Assembly: GCF_003171515.1 (NCBI RefSeq)
Contig: NC_089391.1
Span: 4,278,001-4,342,000, forward strand
Direction: 5' to 3'
Origin: Pyrenophora tritici-repentis
Taxonomy: Eukaryota > Ascomycota > Dothideomycetes > Pleosporales > Pleosporaceae
DNA: 64,000 bases
Shown here: piece after piece, positions 55,277 to 64,000 of the stretch
Position numbering within the stretch: the first letter of the stretch is position 1
How the letters are laid out: every line of letters begins with the position of its first letter
Translations under genes and position numbers: made by a program
The notes under the pieces: generated by a model
The model's database searches: none
Told to the model about the DNA's origin: nothing
What the model saw: only the letters and a program-made list of their open reading frames with translations

Positions 55277-57367
55277 TTAGTTGGAGACAGCCAGGCTCTT
55301 TATACCATTCGTGACCTCAACAGCTGCTGCTTTGGCGGTCTCGATCAAGCCTGGAGCTTCAGCGTCACCATTCGTGCCATTGGTTCCGTTTGTCGACTCG
55401 GTACCGTTGACTCCAGGGAGGTCAACGCTAGGGTTGTGCAGTGGCTTATCCATGTCCTTGACCTCTAGGCCGTCGAAGATGGGGAAGATCCCACGGGTCT
55501 CGTGGAAGTCGTTATGTACTAGAGGGTTAGTTAGATAATGGGCTGTACGTCGTTAGAGAGGATACTCACCAATATTGAGCAGGTACCATGTGTCCACGAT
55601 GTCCTGAATAACGTAACGCGAAGGGCTTACACCAGCATGGCAGTTCGCCCACTGCTGACCGAGGCGGTAGAACTCGTCCTTCCAAGCGAGGAAGCTGACC
55701 GTCTCGACAATGGTCGGCTGTACGATCTCTTTGCCCGGGAAGACACCCCATGTTACGGCATTGGGTCCTTCATTGGGTGCGTTCGTCTTCAAGTCTCCAT
55801 CCTTGTTCACTGCGTAGTATGTGAACTCGGGATCGCGCTCCAGACGAGTGATGATCTCGGAGATGTATTCCGGAGAGACAAAGACCTCCAAATACGCCTT
55901 TTGATAGACGTAGCCGTTACGGGGACCCCAGCCAAACACTGGGTCTGATGACTTGGCACCGTTGACAGCAGGTTGCGAGTTGATGGTTAGAAACCCGCGA
56001 CGATTCAAATCAATCAGGTCACTGCGGATGGGCCCGGCTTCAGTCGTGATGGCCTGTTCGCTCCAGGGCAAAGAATCCAGTTTTCCTTCCATATAACGCA
56101 CGAAGAGATCGGACAGATCTCTGATACACATGGGTGATCCCCATAGCTTTACGTTCTGCTCGTTGGTGCCCTTCAGACCAATGCCATAAGAGTCCAATTC
56201 ACCAAAGGCCGGAGAGCGCGAATCTCCCCAGCGGCCATTGGGAAACTCGTCCCAATCTTGTGTACGTGCGACATAGGATCGATTGCGGTTGCGCCAGAAA
56301 ATGGGACGTACGTTTTCGTCGCGTCGGTTGAGACCCAAAGAGGGTCGCCAGGGGAGAGGCTTCTCCAATGGCGCCTCGACGTCTGGTAGGAGATCTAGCT
56401 CTTCGAGGACCATGCGCGTGGCTTGTGCAAGGTTCATCGTGTAACTGTGTTGAGTAAGCAATCATGCAGTACATGTCAGGCCAGGAGAACTTACAAATGC
56501 AGATGCGTGATACCAGCAGCAATCAGCTTCCGGCACATGTCTGCGACCAGCATCTTGCCGACTTCACGCACTTCGACATCGTCATTCTTTACAGGTTCAA
56601 GGGCATCGGTCCAATGTTGTGGGATGTTGCACCTGGTCCACTGCGCTCTTCGTAGGAAGGCTGCGTGCGTGTGGATTGGCATGATACCAGGGATGATGGG
56701 AACGTCAATGCCCTTCGCGCGAACTTTCCTCACCCACTCAAGGAAAATGTCGACATCATAGAACATCTGGGTCACGATAAAGGTTCCTCCGGCGTCAACC
56801 TTCTCCTTCAAGTGGTCGATGAGCTCGTCGACATTGTCATTGTCATCACTGCCCTCTGAGTATCCTGCCACACCAATGTCGAAGTGGTTTCCATATTTCT
56901 CCTTGATGTATACGACCAGATCCTTTGCATAGCGGAAGCCACCAGCAGTTGCTTCCCACTTCTCTCGTTCCCGCGGCGGATCTCCCCTCAGGGCAAGAAT
57001 GTTTGTGCAGCCAGATTGGTAGGCTTCGCGAAGGGCGTCGTCGAGCTTGGACTTCTCCATGTCGGTACATGTGAGGTGCATACAGGTCTCGAGACCGTAG
57101 ACGGTTTGGGCGACCTTTACCATCTCGCATGTCAACTTGGAGTGGCGGCCGCCCGCACCCCATGTGAGGTCGATGAATTGTGGACCGAAGCCATGCATGC
57201 GGTCCATGCGGTCGTAGAGGTTTTGGACTCCCTGATTGTAGTCAGCATATGGCTTTCTAAGACATGAGATTGTAGTGTACCTGCGCGGTCTTTGGTGGAA
57301 AGAATTCAAAGGAGAAGGTTGGCTTTCCCTCCTCCCTTGCCTGGGTGAGTTTCTTGGAGATGTGCAT
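55277..57367 (-). CDS. methylenetetrahydrofolate reductase
   Basis: Reduces 5,10-methylene- to 5-methyl-tetrahydrofolate with a flavin, feeding methionine synthesis. Four exons (57281-57367, 56495-57231, 55570-56444, 55277-55518) join through 49-51 base introns to 646 residues, normal for eukaryotic MTHFR. Exon 1 encodes MHISKKLTQAREEGKPTFSF and then EFFPPKT with the catalytic-region Glu. Exon 2 holds the TIM-barrel motifs FIDLTWGAGG, HLTCTD, LRGDPP and GGTFIVTQMFYD. The splice 2-3 rebuilds HLHFYTMNL. Exon 3 holds the C-terminal regulatory region with WGWGPRNGYVYQKAYLEVF-like VFGWGPRNGYVYQKAYLE. The last exon is a Asn/Gly/Thr-rich tail with NGTNGTNG repeats. It shares the substrate of thymidylate synthase. 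Confidence 0.96.
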
Positions 57368-58121
57368 TGTCGGCGGTTACAAGAGGAAATATGATGGAAA
57401 AAGAAACTGCGGGAATGATCGAAAAGAAAAGTTCTGAGCGGACTATCTGACTATGCACCCCGCGATGAGTTCTGAGCGGGATTAGCAAGGATGCTGCGTA
57501 TTGCCTTCTTTTGCGTTTTGGCCGCCCACAAGCTATCCAAAGTATCGTTTGCGAGCCCAGCGATCAGCAAGTGTCCGCGACATGTACCACTGTTGTCCCT
57601 CACGGTTTGACAGTGAGCAAAGAGGAGAGTGATAGGTTGACGTGGAGTTTTCTCTAGCGGTCAGTCGATTAAGAAGGGGTTAGCGCAGAGGCCGATGAGC
57701 AGCCGGAGTAACAATCGGAGCCCTGCCAAGCAAGGTGCATTTTCGGCGTGACATGCCTATTCTGGCGCCGATTCAAGTGCGACATTGCATACGTAAGGTG
57801 TGGTTAACGCGCTTCATCATAGACGATGCTGCAGACGCTCTAGCAGGCTGTTGAAGTTATAATGTGGCATTCGCATGTGGTGGTGTTGCCCCACGTTCGG
57901 AGCCTGCCTGTCCCACATCCTCCACCGATTGCGGCTGCAGGTGGTTTCTTACTTATTTGCGGGTTGGCCCGATGCGGCAATCCGGATCATCATGGTTGCG
58001 CACTCAAGACAATCAAGACTGCTCTGAAGACGTGCTCTCCTCCATTGTTTGTAGACAAACTCATTGACATTCCCGACGCACACGTATACGTACACATTGA
58101 CCTGGACATTTGCGAATTGCC
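57368..58121. other. divergent promoter region, MTHFR / TIM-like
   Basis: About 750 bases between divergent starts. No gene or repeat recognised. Confidence 0.5.
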
Positions 58122-58892
58122 ATGATGCCACCCATCACGCGGCCCCGTCGCATCGTCGGCGTCTCGTTGAAGATGTACTTTGACCTGCCCAGCACCCTCT
58201 CCTACGTCCGCGGCGTCTTGCAGCTTGACGGCGATGCCTGGAACGCGCGCATAGACCTCTTCGTCATCCCGGACTTCGTTTCCCTCGCCGAATCAGCCCG
58301 CATCCTCGAATCCTCGTCCATCATGCTTGGCGCCCAAGACTGTATGTGGGAAGACAAGGGCGCGTACACAGGAGAAGTCAGCCCGCTTGTGCTACGGCAG
58401 GTGGGTGCGAGGATAGTAGAAATTGGACACGCGGAGCGGAGAGCCATGTTCGGTGAGACGGACGAGACGGTTGCGAACAAAGCGGGCGCTGCAGCGAGGA
58501 ACGGGCTGATACCGCTGGTGTGCATTGGCGAGAAGACTCATCATTCTGTCGCATCAGCAGCTGTCGGTGCAGCGATACAAGAGTGTAGGCCACAAGTCAC
58601 TTCAGTGCTTGCTGCAGTGCCCGACGATACTGAGGTTATACTGGCCTATGAGCCTGTGTGGGCCATTGGCGCAAAAGAGCCTGCTGATGCAGACCACGTA
58701 GTCAACGTGACAAAAGAGCTGAGGAAGATGGCTGCAGGTAGGAAAGGAGTCACAAGAATCGTCTACGGGGGAAGCGCTGGGCCAGGCACCTTTGCCAAGA
58801 TTGCCGAAGGCGTCGATGGCTTGTTCCTAGGTCGTTTCGCCCATGACATGCACAACCTGAAGAAAGTCGTCGAGGAAGTTGGTGGAGCGTAG
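58122..58892 (+). CDS. triosephosphate isomerase-like protein, divergent paralogue
   Basis: Triosephosphate isomerase fold enzyme of 256 residues, intronless. The catalytic residues are all present: Lys17 in GVSLKMYFD, His103 in EIGHAERRAMFGETDE, and Glu177 in LAYEPVWAIG; the phosphate loop reads IVYGGSAGPG. The surroundings differ from the glycolytic enzyme: the usual N-W-K-M-N is S-L-K-M-Y, and IGHSERR is IGHAERR. Canonical glycolytic TIM in these fungi also has introns. This fits the second TIM-like group of ascomycetes, some of which act on four-carbon sugar phosphates. Two adjacent ATGs begin the frame; the first (58122) is used. Confidence 0.9.
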   Translation: MMPPITRPRRIVGVSLKMYFDLPSTLSYVRGVLQLDGDAWNARIDLFVIPDFVSLAESARILESSSIMLGAQDCMWEDKGAYTGEVSPLVLRQVGARIVEIGHAERRAMFGETDETVANKAGAAARNGLIPLVCIGEKTHHSVASAAVGAAIQECRPQVTSVLAAVPDDTEVILAYEPVWAIGAKEPADADHVVNVTKELRKMAAGRKGVTRIVYGGSAGPGTFAKIAEGVDGLFLGRFAHDMHNLKKVVEEVGGA

Positions 58893-60801
58893 AGCCGTGA
58901 ACAAAGGCCGATATGCTATGCATGAATTATACATTCATACCGTGCTCCAAGACCCTATGAGGTGAGCATGATCAATGGACTAGCTGGCTGCTTTACTTGT
59001 TCTCCCCTCACCCTGACAAACGGGATATTTGGACCAATATGAGCACTGCAATCCGCCTTTTACTAGGCTTTCCCATCAGGAGAATACGTAACAAGCCACT
59101 AGCTTCGCTGAAATACGGTCTGCTTGAACACGGGTCTACGAAAAGATACGGTATGTGTCCTGGAAACGTGTTGACCTTGTCCATCCCTGGCCCTGAAAAT
59201 TCCTCCATGTCGATCGGCACGGATGTTGGATACCAAATTGGGGGGGGGGGGGTGAGCATGATTGGCATTGGCCGACCTTGCGAGATAACACGATTGGGTC
59301 GACCATGGGCTCGGTGCCGTTTGACAACTACTGCTGAACTGCAGCCCATTGTTCTTTTTGGCTTTTGGAGTTCGCCTTCAAGTCCAAAAGTCACCTCATG
59401 GTGGTCCTATCCAGCGTCGAGCGCGGAAAATGCCCGCCCCACCCGTAGTAGCTCTTTCCGATCCTCCTCGGATGAGCGCGGGCTGCTCGCCAAACGCTCC
59501 ATAACACCGGTCAACGGTCAACCACATCCCATGACACGACGCAATCCTCGGTGGGGAGACACAGACACATAGAAACTCATCGTCCCGTGACAGCTTTACC
59601 GGGGAAGCCGGCCTTCTTTATTCATCAAATTCAACGAATCGGTCCGGTCTATCTACTCTCTGGATAGAAGTGAGAGCACTGGGCCATCTTATGATAAAGT
59701 TCCGCTCCACACCGTTTCACGACGACGTGAGCTGATCGCGTCTTTGGCCGATGACTACCAAGAAGGCGCACTAACTATCCCTTGCGTGCGGCTTTGAGGT
59801 GCCGTACTTTACATGACGTCCGGAATTAATGTTTGCGCCATGTGTCCGGTACTAGCGTCGTTAGCACGCCTTCCCCGCAAATTCAACCCCAGTCATTATA
59901 CCTAGCCCGACGATCGACTAGCTCCAAAGTCTAGGCTCAAATCCTTCCCCAGCCCTCGTGTGCCTCTTCCCCACCCGACTCCGCAACAATCCATGGGGGT
60001 GATGATTCTTCACTGGCTGAGTGCTTAGGAACATGGCCGATCCGGATCCCGACATTGCACCATCATCGTTATCGGCCTTCTAGGGTCACTGTTGCCGAGG
60101 GTTTGCCTATCATGCGGTGAGACTCGATTGAAGCCATCTCACAAAAACACCAGAAGTTTACCATGACACAATGGAAGACAGGCTGTTTTCTTGCCTACCC
60201 TGAGACGCAATTGTGCCAATTGCACTTCTCAATACATGTAAGGTGGTGGCGTCTTAGAAGGTGTGATTATCACCCTCAATGCTATCACCCACAATGGCTG
60301 CACCATGTGCCCAAGCCGTCTCCAGGGGTGCACCGTCAAGGAAGCCACGTCCGCAACACTGGCTGTACTCCTCTTGGCTTAACGAATCAAACCCAAGATG
60401 CCCAGTAATCTCTAGTCTAGACAGATCTGCCCTCCCGCCAATCCGAACACCTGCATCACGTCCAACGCGGAGCCGCAGCGGTTGGTCCCCAGGTTATTGC
60501 CTTACTGGGATGACAGGCTACTCCTTCCGCACGCTTGATGCTGATCGCTCACGTTTTTCCGCGCCTATGCCTTCTTGGAATTCATATCCGCACCTCCAGT
60601 AGGAAAGTTTGCGGAGTAGCGACGTTAGCCATTGTCCGAGTCGTGAGCTCGTGTCCCTATATCATTCCAGCCTCCTAGCTCCCTACGTCCGGCTTCGACC
60701 TCGGTAGCTGCAACGGTTTCTTCAGCCCAATATCGTACCACGACAACTTGTATCTAGTCCCAATTCTACTAGAGGCGTGTTTTAAATTGTGCTCGGCCAG
60801 T
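58893..60801. other. long intergenic region with homopolymer G tract
   Basis: 1.9 kb with no gene recognised. It holds a 13-base G run (59240-59252). An open minus-strand frame (59008-59394) passes through the run as poly-Pro, but no domain is visible. The right third is the promoter region of the acetate transporter. Confidence 0.45.
59240..59252. repeat. G13 homopolymer
   Basis: Thirteen consecutive G on the plus strand. Such tracts are prone to length change and to sequencing errors. Confidence 0.95.
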
Positions 60802-62048
60802 ATGCACGGAGATCACGAGCATAAGTACGCGACCAACGACGCACACCTCGGCGCGACTACAGCAAGAGACGCAGAGACTCTATCAGCCGGCTCGACAGCA
60901 AGAAACGAGTCAACTACGAGAATGATGGACAGCCAGAATGCTTTGGAGAAGGACTTCATACAAGGAAATGGTGAGATACTCATTTGATTTTGACGTCTCT
61001 TGTTGCTAATTGCTCCTAGGGAATGGCTACAACGGACATGGGCACCTCGATGCCTCGGTAGACTCTGGTACTGCGCTCCATCAGATTCGAACAGCAGGAA
61101 GCATCTCTATTTCGCCCGAGCTCTTCGAGAAATTATACCTATCGCCCCAAAACCAGGTGAAAGGCGAGCTGCGTAAGACTTTTGGTAACCCGACTCCGAT
61201 GTACGATCCTCCGCCAACTTCCATTCGACAAGAGGCACTAATAAGAGTAGTGCGCTTATCGGCTTCATACTCTCACTCCATCCATTGAGCATGACACTTA
61301 TGGGATGGCGAGGCGCTGGAGGTAGTGGTTCAGCAAGTATCGGCTGGTATTACTTCGCAGGTGGTTTACTCATGATACTCGGAGGTATTGGTGAAGTATG
61401 TGTGATCGAGACTCTACTCAATAGGCAATGCTGACCCGAAGCAGTGGATTCTTGGAAACACATTCCCCTTTGTTGTCTTCGCCTCCTTCGGCGCCTTCTG
61501 GCTTGGTTTTGCCGCAACTCTTCAGCCTTTCTACAACGCATACGGCGCATACGCACAGCCAGGTGTGGAAAACAGCACGGGTCTTGAGTCTCGGGGCTTC
61601 AACGTTGGTATTGGTAAGTCATGCGCAATGACCTGATGATGTGGCTCTGACAGTCACATAGCATACTTCCTGATCATGATGGGCATTCTATGCTTCATCT
61701 ACCTAATCTGCTCCATCCGTACCAACCTGATCTTCTTCCTCATCTTCTTCACTCTCGTGCCCGCTTTCATGCTCCTCGCCGGTAGCTACTTCAAGGTCGC
61801 CACGGGTGACGCGAATCTGGCCAAGAAGCTTGCTGAAGCTGCTGGTGCATTCTGCTTTGTTGCATGTTTATGCGGCTGGTACATCTTCTTCGCCATCATG
61901 CTGGCCAGTGTCGACTTCCCGCTTGACCTGCCTCGTAAGTTCAAGCCATATGAGTATTTGTCATACGTTGCTAACATCCGCAGTCGTCGATTTATCCAGC
62001 ATTATCAAAGGCGCAAGCGAGAAGCGAAAGATTAACCACGTCGAATGA
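60802..62048 (+). CDS. acetate transporter, GPR1/FUN34/YaaH family (Ady2/AcpA-like)
   Basis: Six-helix plasma-membrane carrier of the acetate uptake transporter family, related to yeast Ady2 and Aspergillus AcpA. Six exons (60802-60970, 61020-61200, 61251-61395, 61445-61613, 61662-61934, 61984-62048) join in frame to 333 residues. A polar N-terminal tail of about 95 residues precedes the family signature, built by the splice 2-3: FGNPTPIALIGFILSL, then MTLMGWRGAGG. Helices follow at WYYFAGGLLMILGGIGE, FPFVVFASFGAFWLGF, FLIMMGILCFIYLIC, FFTLVPAFMLLAGSYF and FCFVACLCGWYIFFAIML. Acceptor 61250 (GAGTAG) was chosen over an earlier AG because it yields the conserved NPTPIAL. The start is the ATG nearest the polar tail; 60748 is not ATG-led. 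Confidence 0.92.
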
Positions 62049-63105
62049 GTACGATTAAGTGCAGGGCAGTCGTGCCAGGTTGAACCTTGTAGCAGCTAGC
62101 ATGCTAGGCTATCGCAGGATCGATCGAGCAGCAATGACCAAAACAATGTAACTGTTGCGAGTCAGGCAGTTGCAAAAACTGGGGACCGCAAAAGTTGGAC
62201 AGGATGATTATGGATATGACGTGTATCTGGTGTAGTAATGGTAATTGACGAGATCCCACAAACAACATAGTAATAATACATGTGATCACGGATTTTTTTT
62301 TCTGGAAATCCTCATGGCTGCCCCAAGTAATTTGCATGCGGGATCTGAATGAGTGTCGTGAGCGGCATTGTTCGTGGCCATCGCATTATAATTGCAGTCG
62401 ATATAACAAGAGTACGTACCCCTCTCATAAGCACTCGGTCCCCACCACAAACACTAGTCGTACGAGCAGCAGCCAAGTACAAGCTGTCTGAAACACAAAA
62501 GACGCGCGGGCATAACACAGCAAACTCGTTTTGGTTGTCACCCCGGTTCGCATAAACACCCTTGTAACAGAAATGACGGATCTGACAGTCCTTAACCCGT
62601 ATTATAGGCCTGGTAAGCGGAGCTTTTCAAGCGAACAGGTGGTGCGTGCATGTATACAAATATTCATCATCCAGTACATGAAGGAGGATGTAGTCCCCAA
62701 AACTCAGGTTTCTTCTTCAAAAACCTCCTCCCCACTTTAAACGCAACCATGTTCAGATCGATGCTACCAACGACGTCACCCCACGCGATGATTTACCCGG
62801 CGGAAGTAGACCACATGCAGCATACACGACAACACACCAACAGCAATAGCAGCAGTACCGCAGTAGCGCTTCCGCGGAGACGAAGCACTTCATCCACGCG
62901 ATCCCAGCGATCTCTCAACTTTTCACGTCCACACCCCGCTTCCCCGGTACGACGGCAAAGTCCAAATCCAACAACACATCGTCATATCAGTCCCCCGCTC
63001 CCTCTAAGCAACACATCTCCCATCTCCCACCAAGTCATCATCGTTTCCCCCAAGCCCAAAAAAGCCGCTTTATCCTCACGTGGCCGCGTCCGAGCACCCC
63101 GCAAA
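62049..63105. other. intergenic / possible leader of the dehydrogenase gene
   Basis: About 1.06 kb. From 62749 an ATG-led frame runs without stop into the dehydrogenase, adding 119 Ser/Thr/His/Arg-rich residues. It may be an N-terminal extension or simply an open leader. Nothing else recognised. Confidence 0.45.
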
Positions 63106-63874
63106 ATGGCAACATACTTTCTGACAGGCGCCAACCGCGGCATCGGCTTGGAATTTGTACGCCAACTCGCCGCCAAATCAAACAATACGATCATCGCAGG
63201 CGTACGCAGCAAGTCAGCTGATCTATCCGACCTAGAAGCTTTAAACACGCACTCCAACATTCACATTGTTGAATGCGATGTCGGCAGCCTAGACTCGCTT
63301 TCTGGCCTCGAATTCCGTGTCGCCGAGATCTTAACAAAGTCCGGTAGTAACCTAGACTACATCTTCAATGTGGCGGGCATCAATGCTACTAGCAGTGATA
63401 CCTCGCTGACGCTGGACCCCAAGAGCCTGAACGAGCATATGCAGACGAATGTAATGGGGCCCGCGAAGATTGTGCAAAGTCTAAAGAGGTGGCTTGCGAG
63501 AGGTGCGACGGTGATGAATATGTCTAGTGGATTGGGGTCGCTAACGGTGGCGACGGATGTTACAAAGTGCTGCACGTATAGCATGAGTAAGGCGGCTTTG
63601 AACATGTTGACCTTGCATCAAGCCAAGGACTTGAAGGCTGCCGGGGTGAGGGTTATTACTATGGATCCGGGATGGGTGAGTTTCTTTTCCGTCTTCTCAA
63701 CTGCAAAGAATATATGGCTGACAATTGATTTAGGTCAAGACACGAATGGGCGGTAAAGGCGCAATGATCGAACCTGAAGTAAGCGTCGGAAGTATGCTAG
63801 ACGTGATTAATGGGCTCAAAGATTCGGATTCTGGGAAGTTTTATAGATACGATGGTGCGCCTGTGCCTTGGTAG
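63106..63874 (+). CDS. short-chain dehydrogenase/reductase (carbonyl reductase-like)
   Basis: NAD(P)-dependent classical SDR of the small sniffer/carbonyl-reductase type. Exons 63106-63675 and 63734-63874 give 236 residues. Motifs: TGANRGIG cofactor loop near residues 7-14, NVAG in place of NNAG, catalytic Ser in NMSSGLGS, YSMSK with the catalytic Tyr and Lys, and DPGWVKTRMGG, which the intron interrupts after the Trp. The start MATYFLTG is where this group normally begins. An ATG 119 codons upstream (62749) is in frame and would add a basic, Ser/Pro-rich extension resembling a mitochondrial signal; I prefer the short form. The gene ends 126 bases before the window edge. Confidence 0.9.
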
Positions 63875-64000
63875 CTTCCTTTCTCCTCCCTCACCCACAC
63901 TCACTTTCTCACTACTCTTCACACGTAGGTAGATAGATAATCATAATAAACACATAAAACAATCTACTAATCTCACCCATCATCCCCCAGACACCTCATC

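Noticed and set aside
59008..59394. 128-codon minus-strand frame through the G13 tract
   Set aside because: No domain recognised; the homopolymer makes the frame itself unreliable.
1..64000. tRNA, rRNA or CRISPR features
   Set aside because: No tRNA box pattern with a foldable cloverleaf, no rRNA-like sequence and no regularly spaced repeat array was found by eye.

Overview
The window is nuclear DNA of a filamentous ascomycete (Pezizomycotina). Genes are close together on both strands, introns are short (mostly 40-80 bases, GT-AG, with CTAAC/CTAAT-like branch sites), and families typical of moulds are present: C2H2 and Zn2Cys6 regulators with fungal trans-regions, a UstYa/DUF3328 protein, a fungal rhodopsin-like membrane protein and F-box/2EXR-like proteins. 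Gene style suggests Dothideomycetes, perhaps Pleosporales, but that is inference. No tRNA, rRNA, CRISPR array or full-length transposon was recognised.

Layout. 1-28 kb is mostly conserved housekeeping sequence: an MFS sugar transporter, a CobW/ZNG1 zinc GTPase, a MOB3/phocein STRIPAK subunit, a C2H2 regulator, the Hrq1 helicase, a 2EXR protein, a FHIT-like hydrolase, a STEEP1 homologue, a Cdc4-type myosin light chain, thymidylate synthase, a HAUS3-like augmin candidate and an unknown helical protein. 28-33 kb holds a large Ulp1-type protease gene broken by apparent one-base deletions, followed by a tiny membrane protein gene hidden by splicing. 33-37 kb has a GH47 mannosidase and two small Ser-rich proteins.

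38-54 kb is the more accessory part. It holds a Zn2Cys6 regulator divergent from an isochorismatase-like hydrolase, a small Cys-rich protein, a GNAT acetyltransferase, a UstYa-like protein, a small secreted protein, a rhodopsin-like membrane protein, a seven-exon amino acid/choline permease and an F-box-like protein. 55-64 kb returns to metabolism: methylenetetrahydrofolate reductase, a divergent triosephosphate isomerase paralogue, an acetate transporter (Ady2/AcpA type) and a short-chain dehydrogenase.

Functional links are loose. Thymidylate synthase and MTHFR both use methylene-tetrahydrofolate but lie about 31 kb apart. The regulator/isochorismatase pair shares one short promoter region and is the best candidate for local co-regulation.

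The most notable structural finding is a family of three 97-base MITE-like elements (3275-3371, 7307-7403, 28671-28767) that align without gaps and end in inverted repeats. The most notable gene finding is the Ulp1-type gene: its catalytic core is split by a roughly 145-residue Ala/Glu/Lys and Pro/Gln repeat insertion, and it carries two separate apparent frameshifts. All splice models were derived by hand from reading frame and family conservation; none was tested against RNA or a database.
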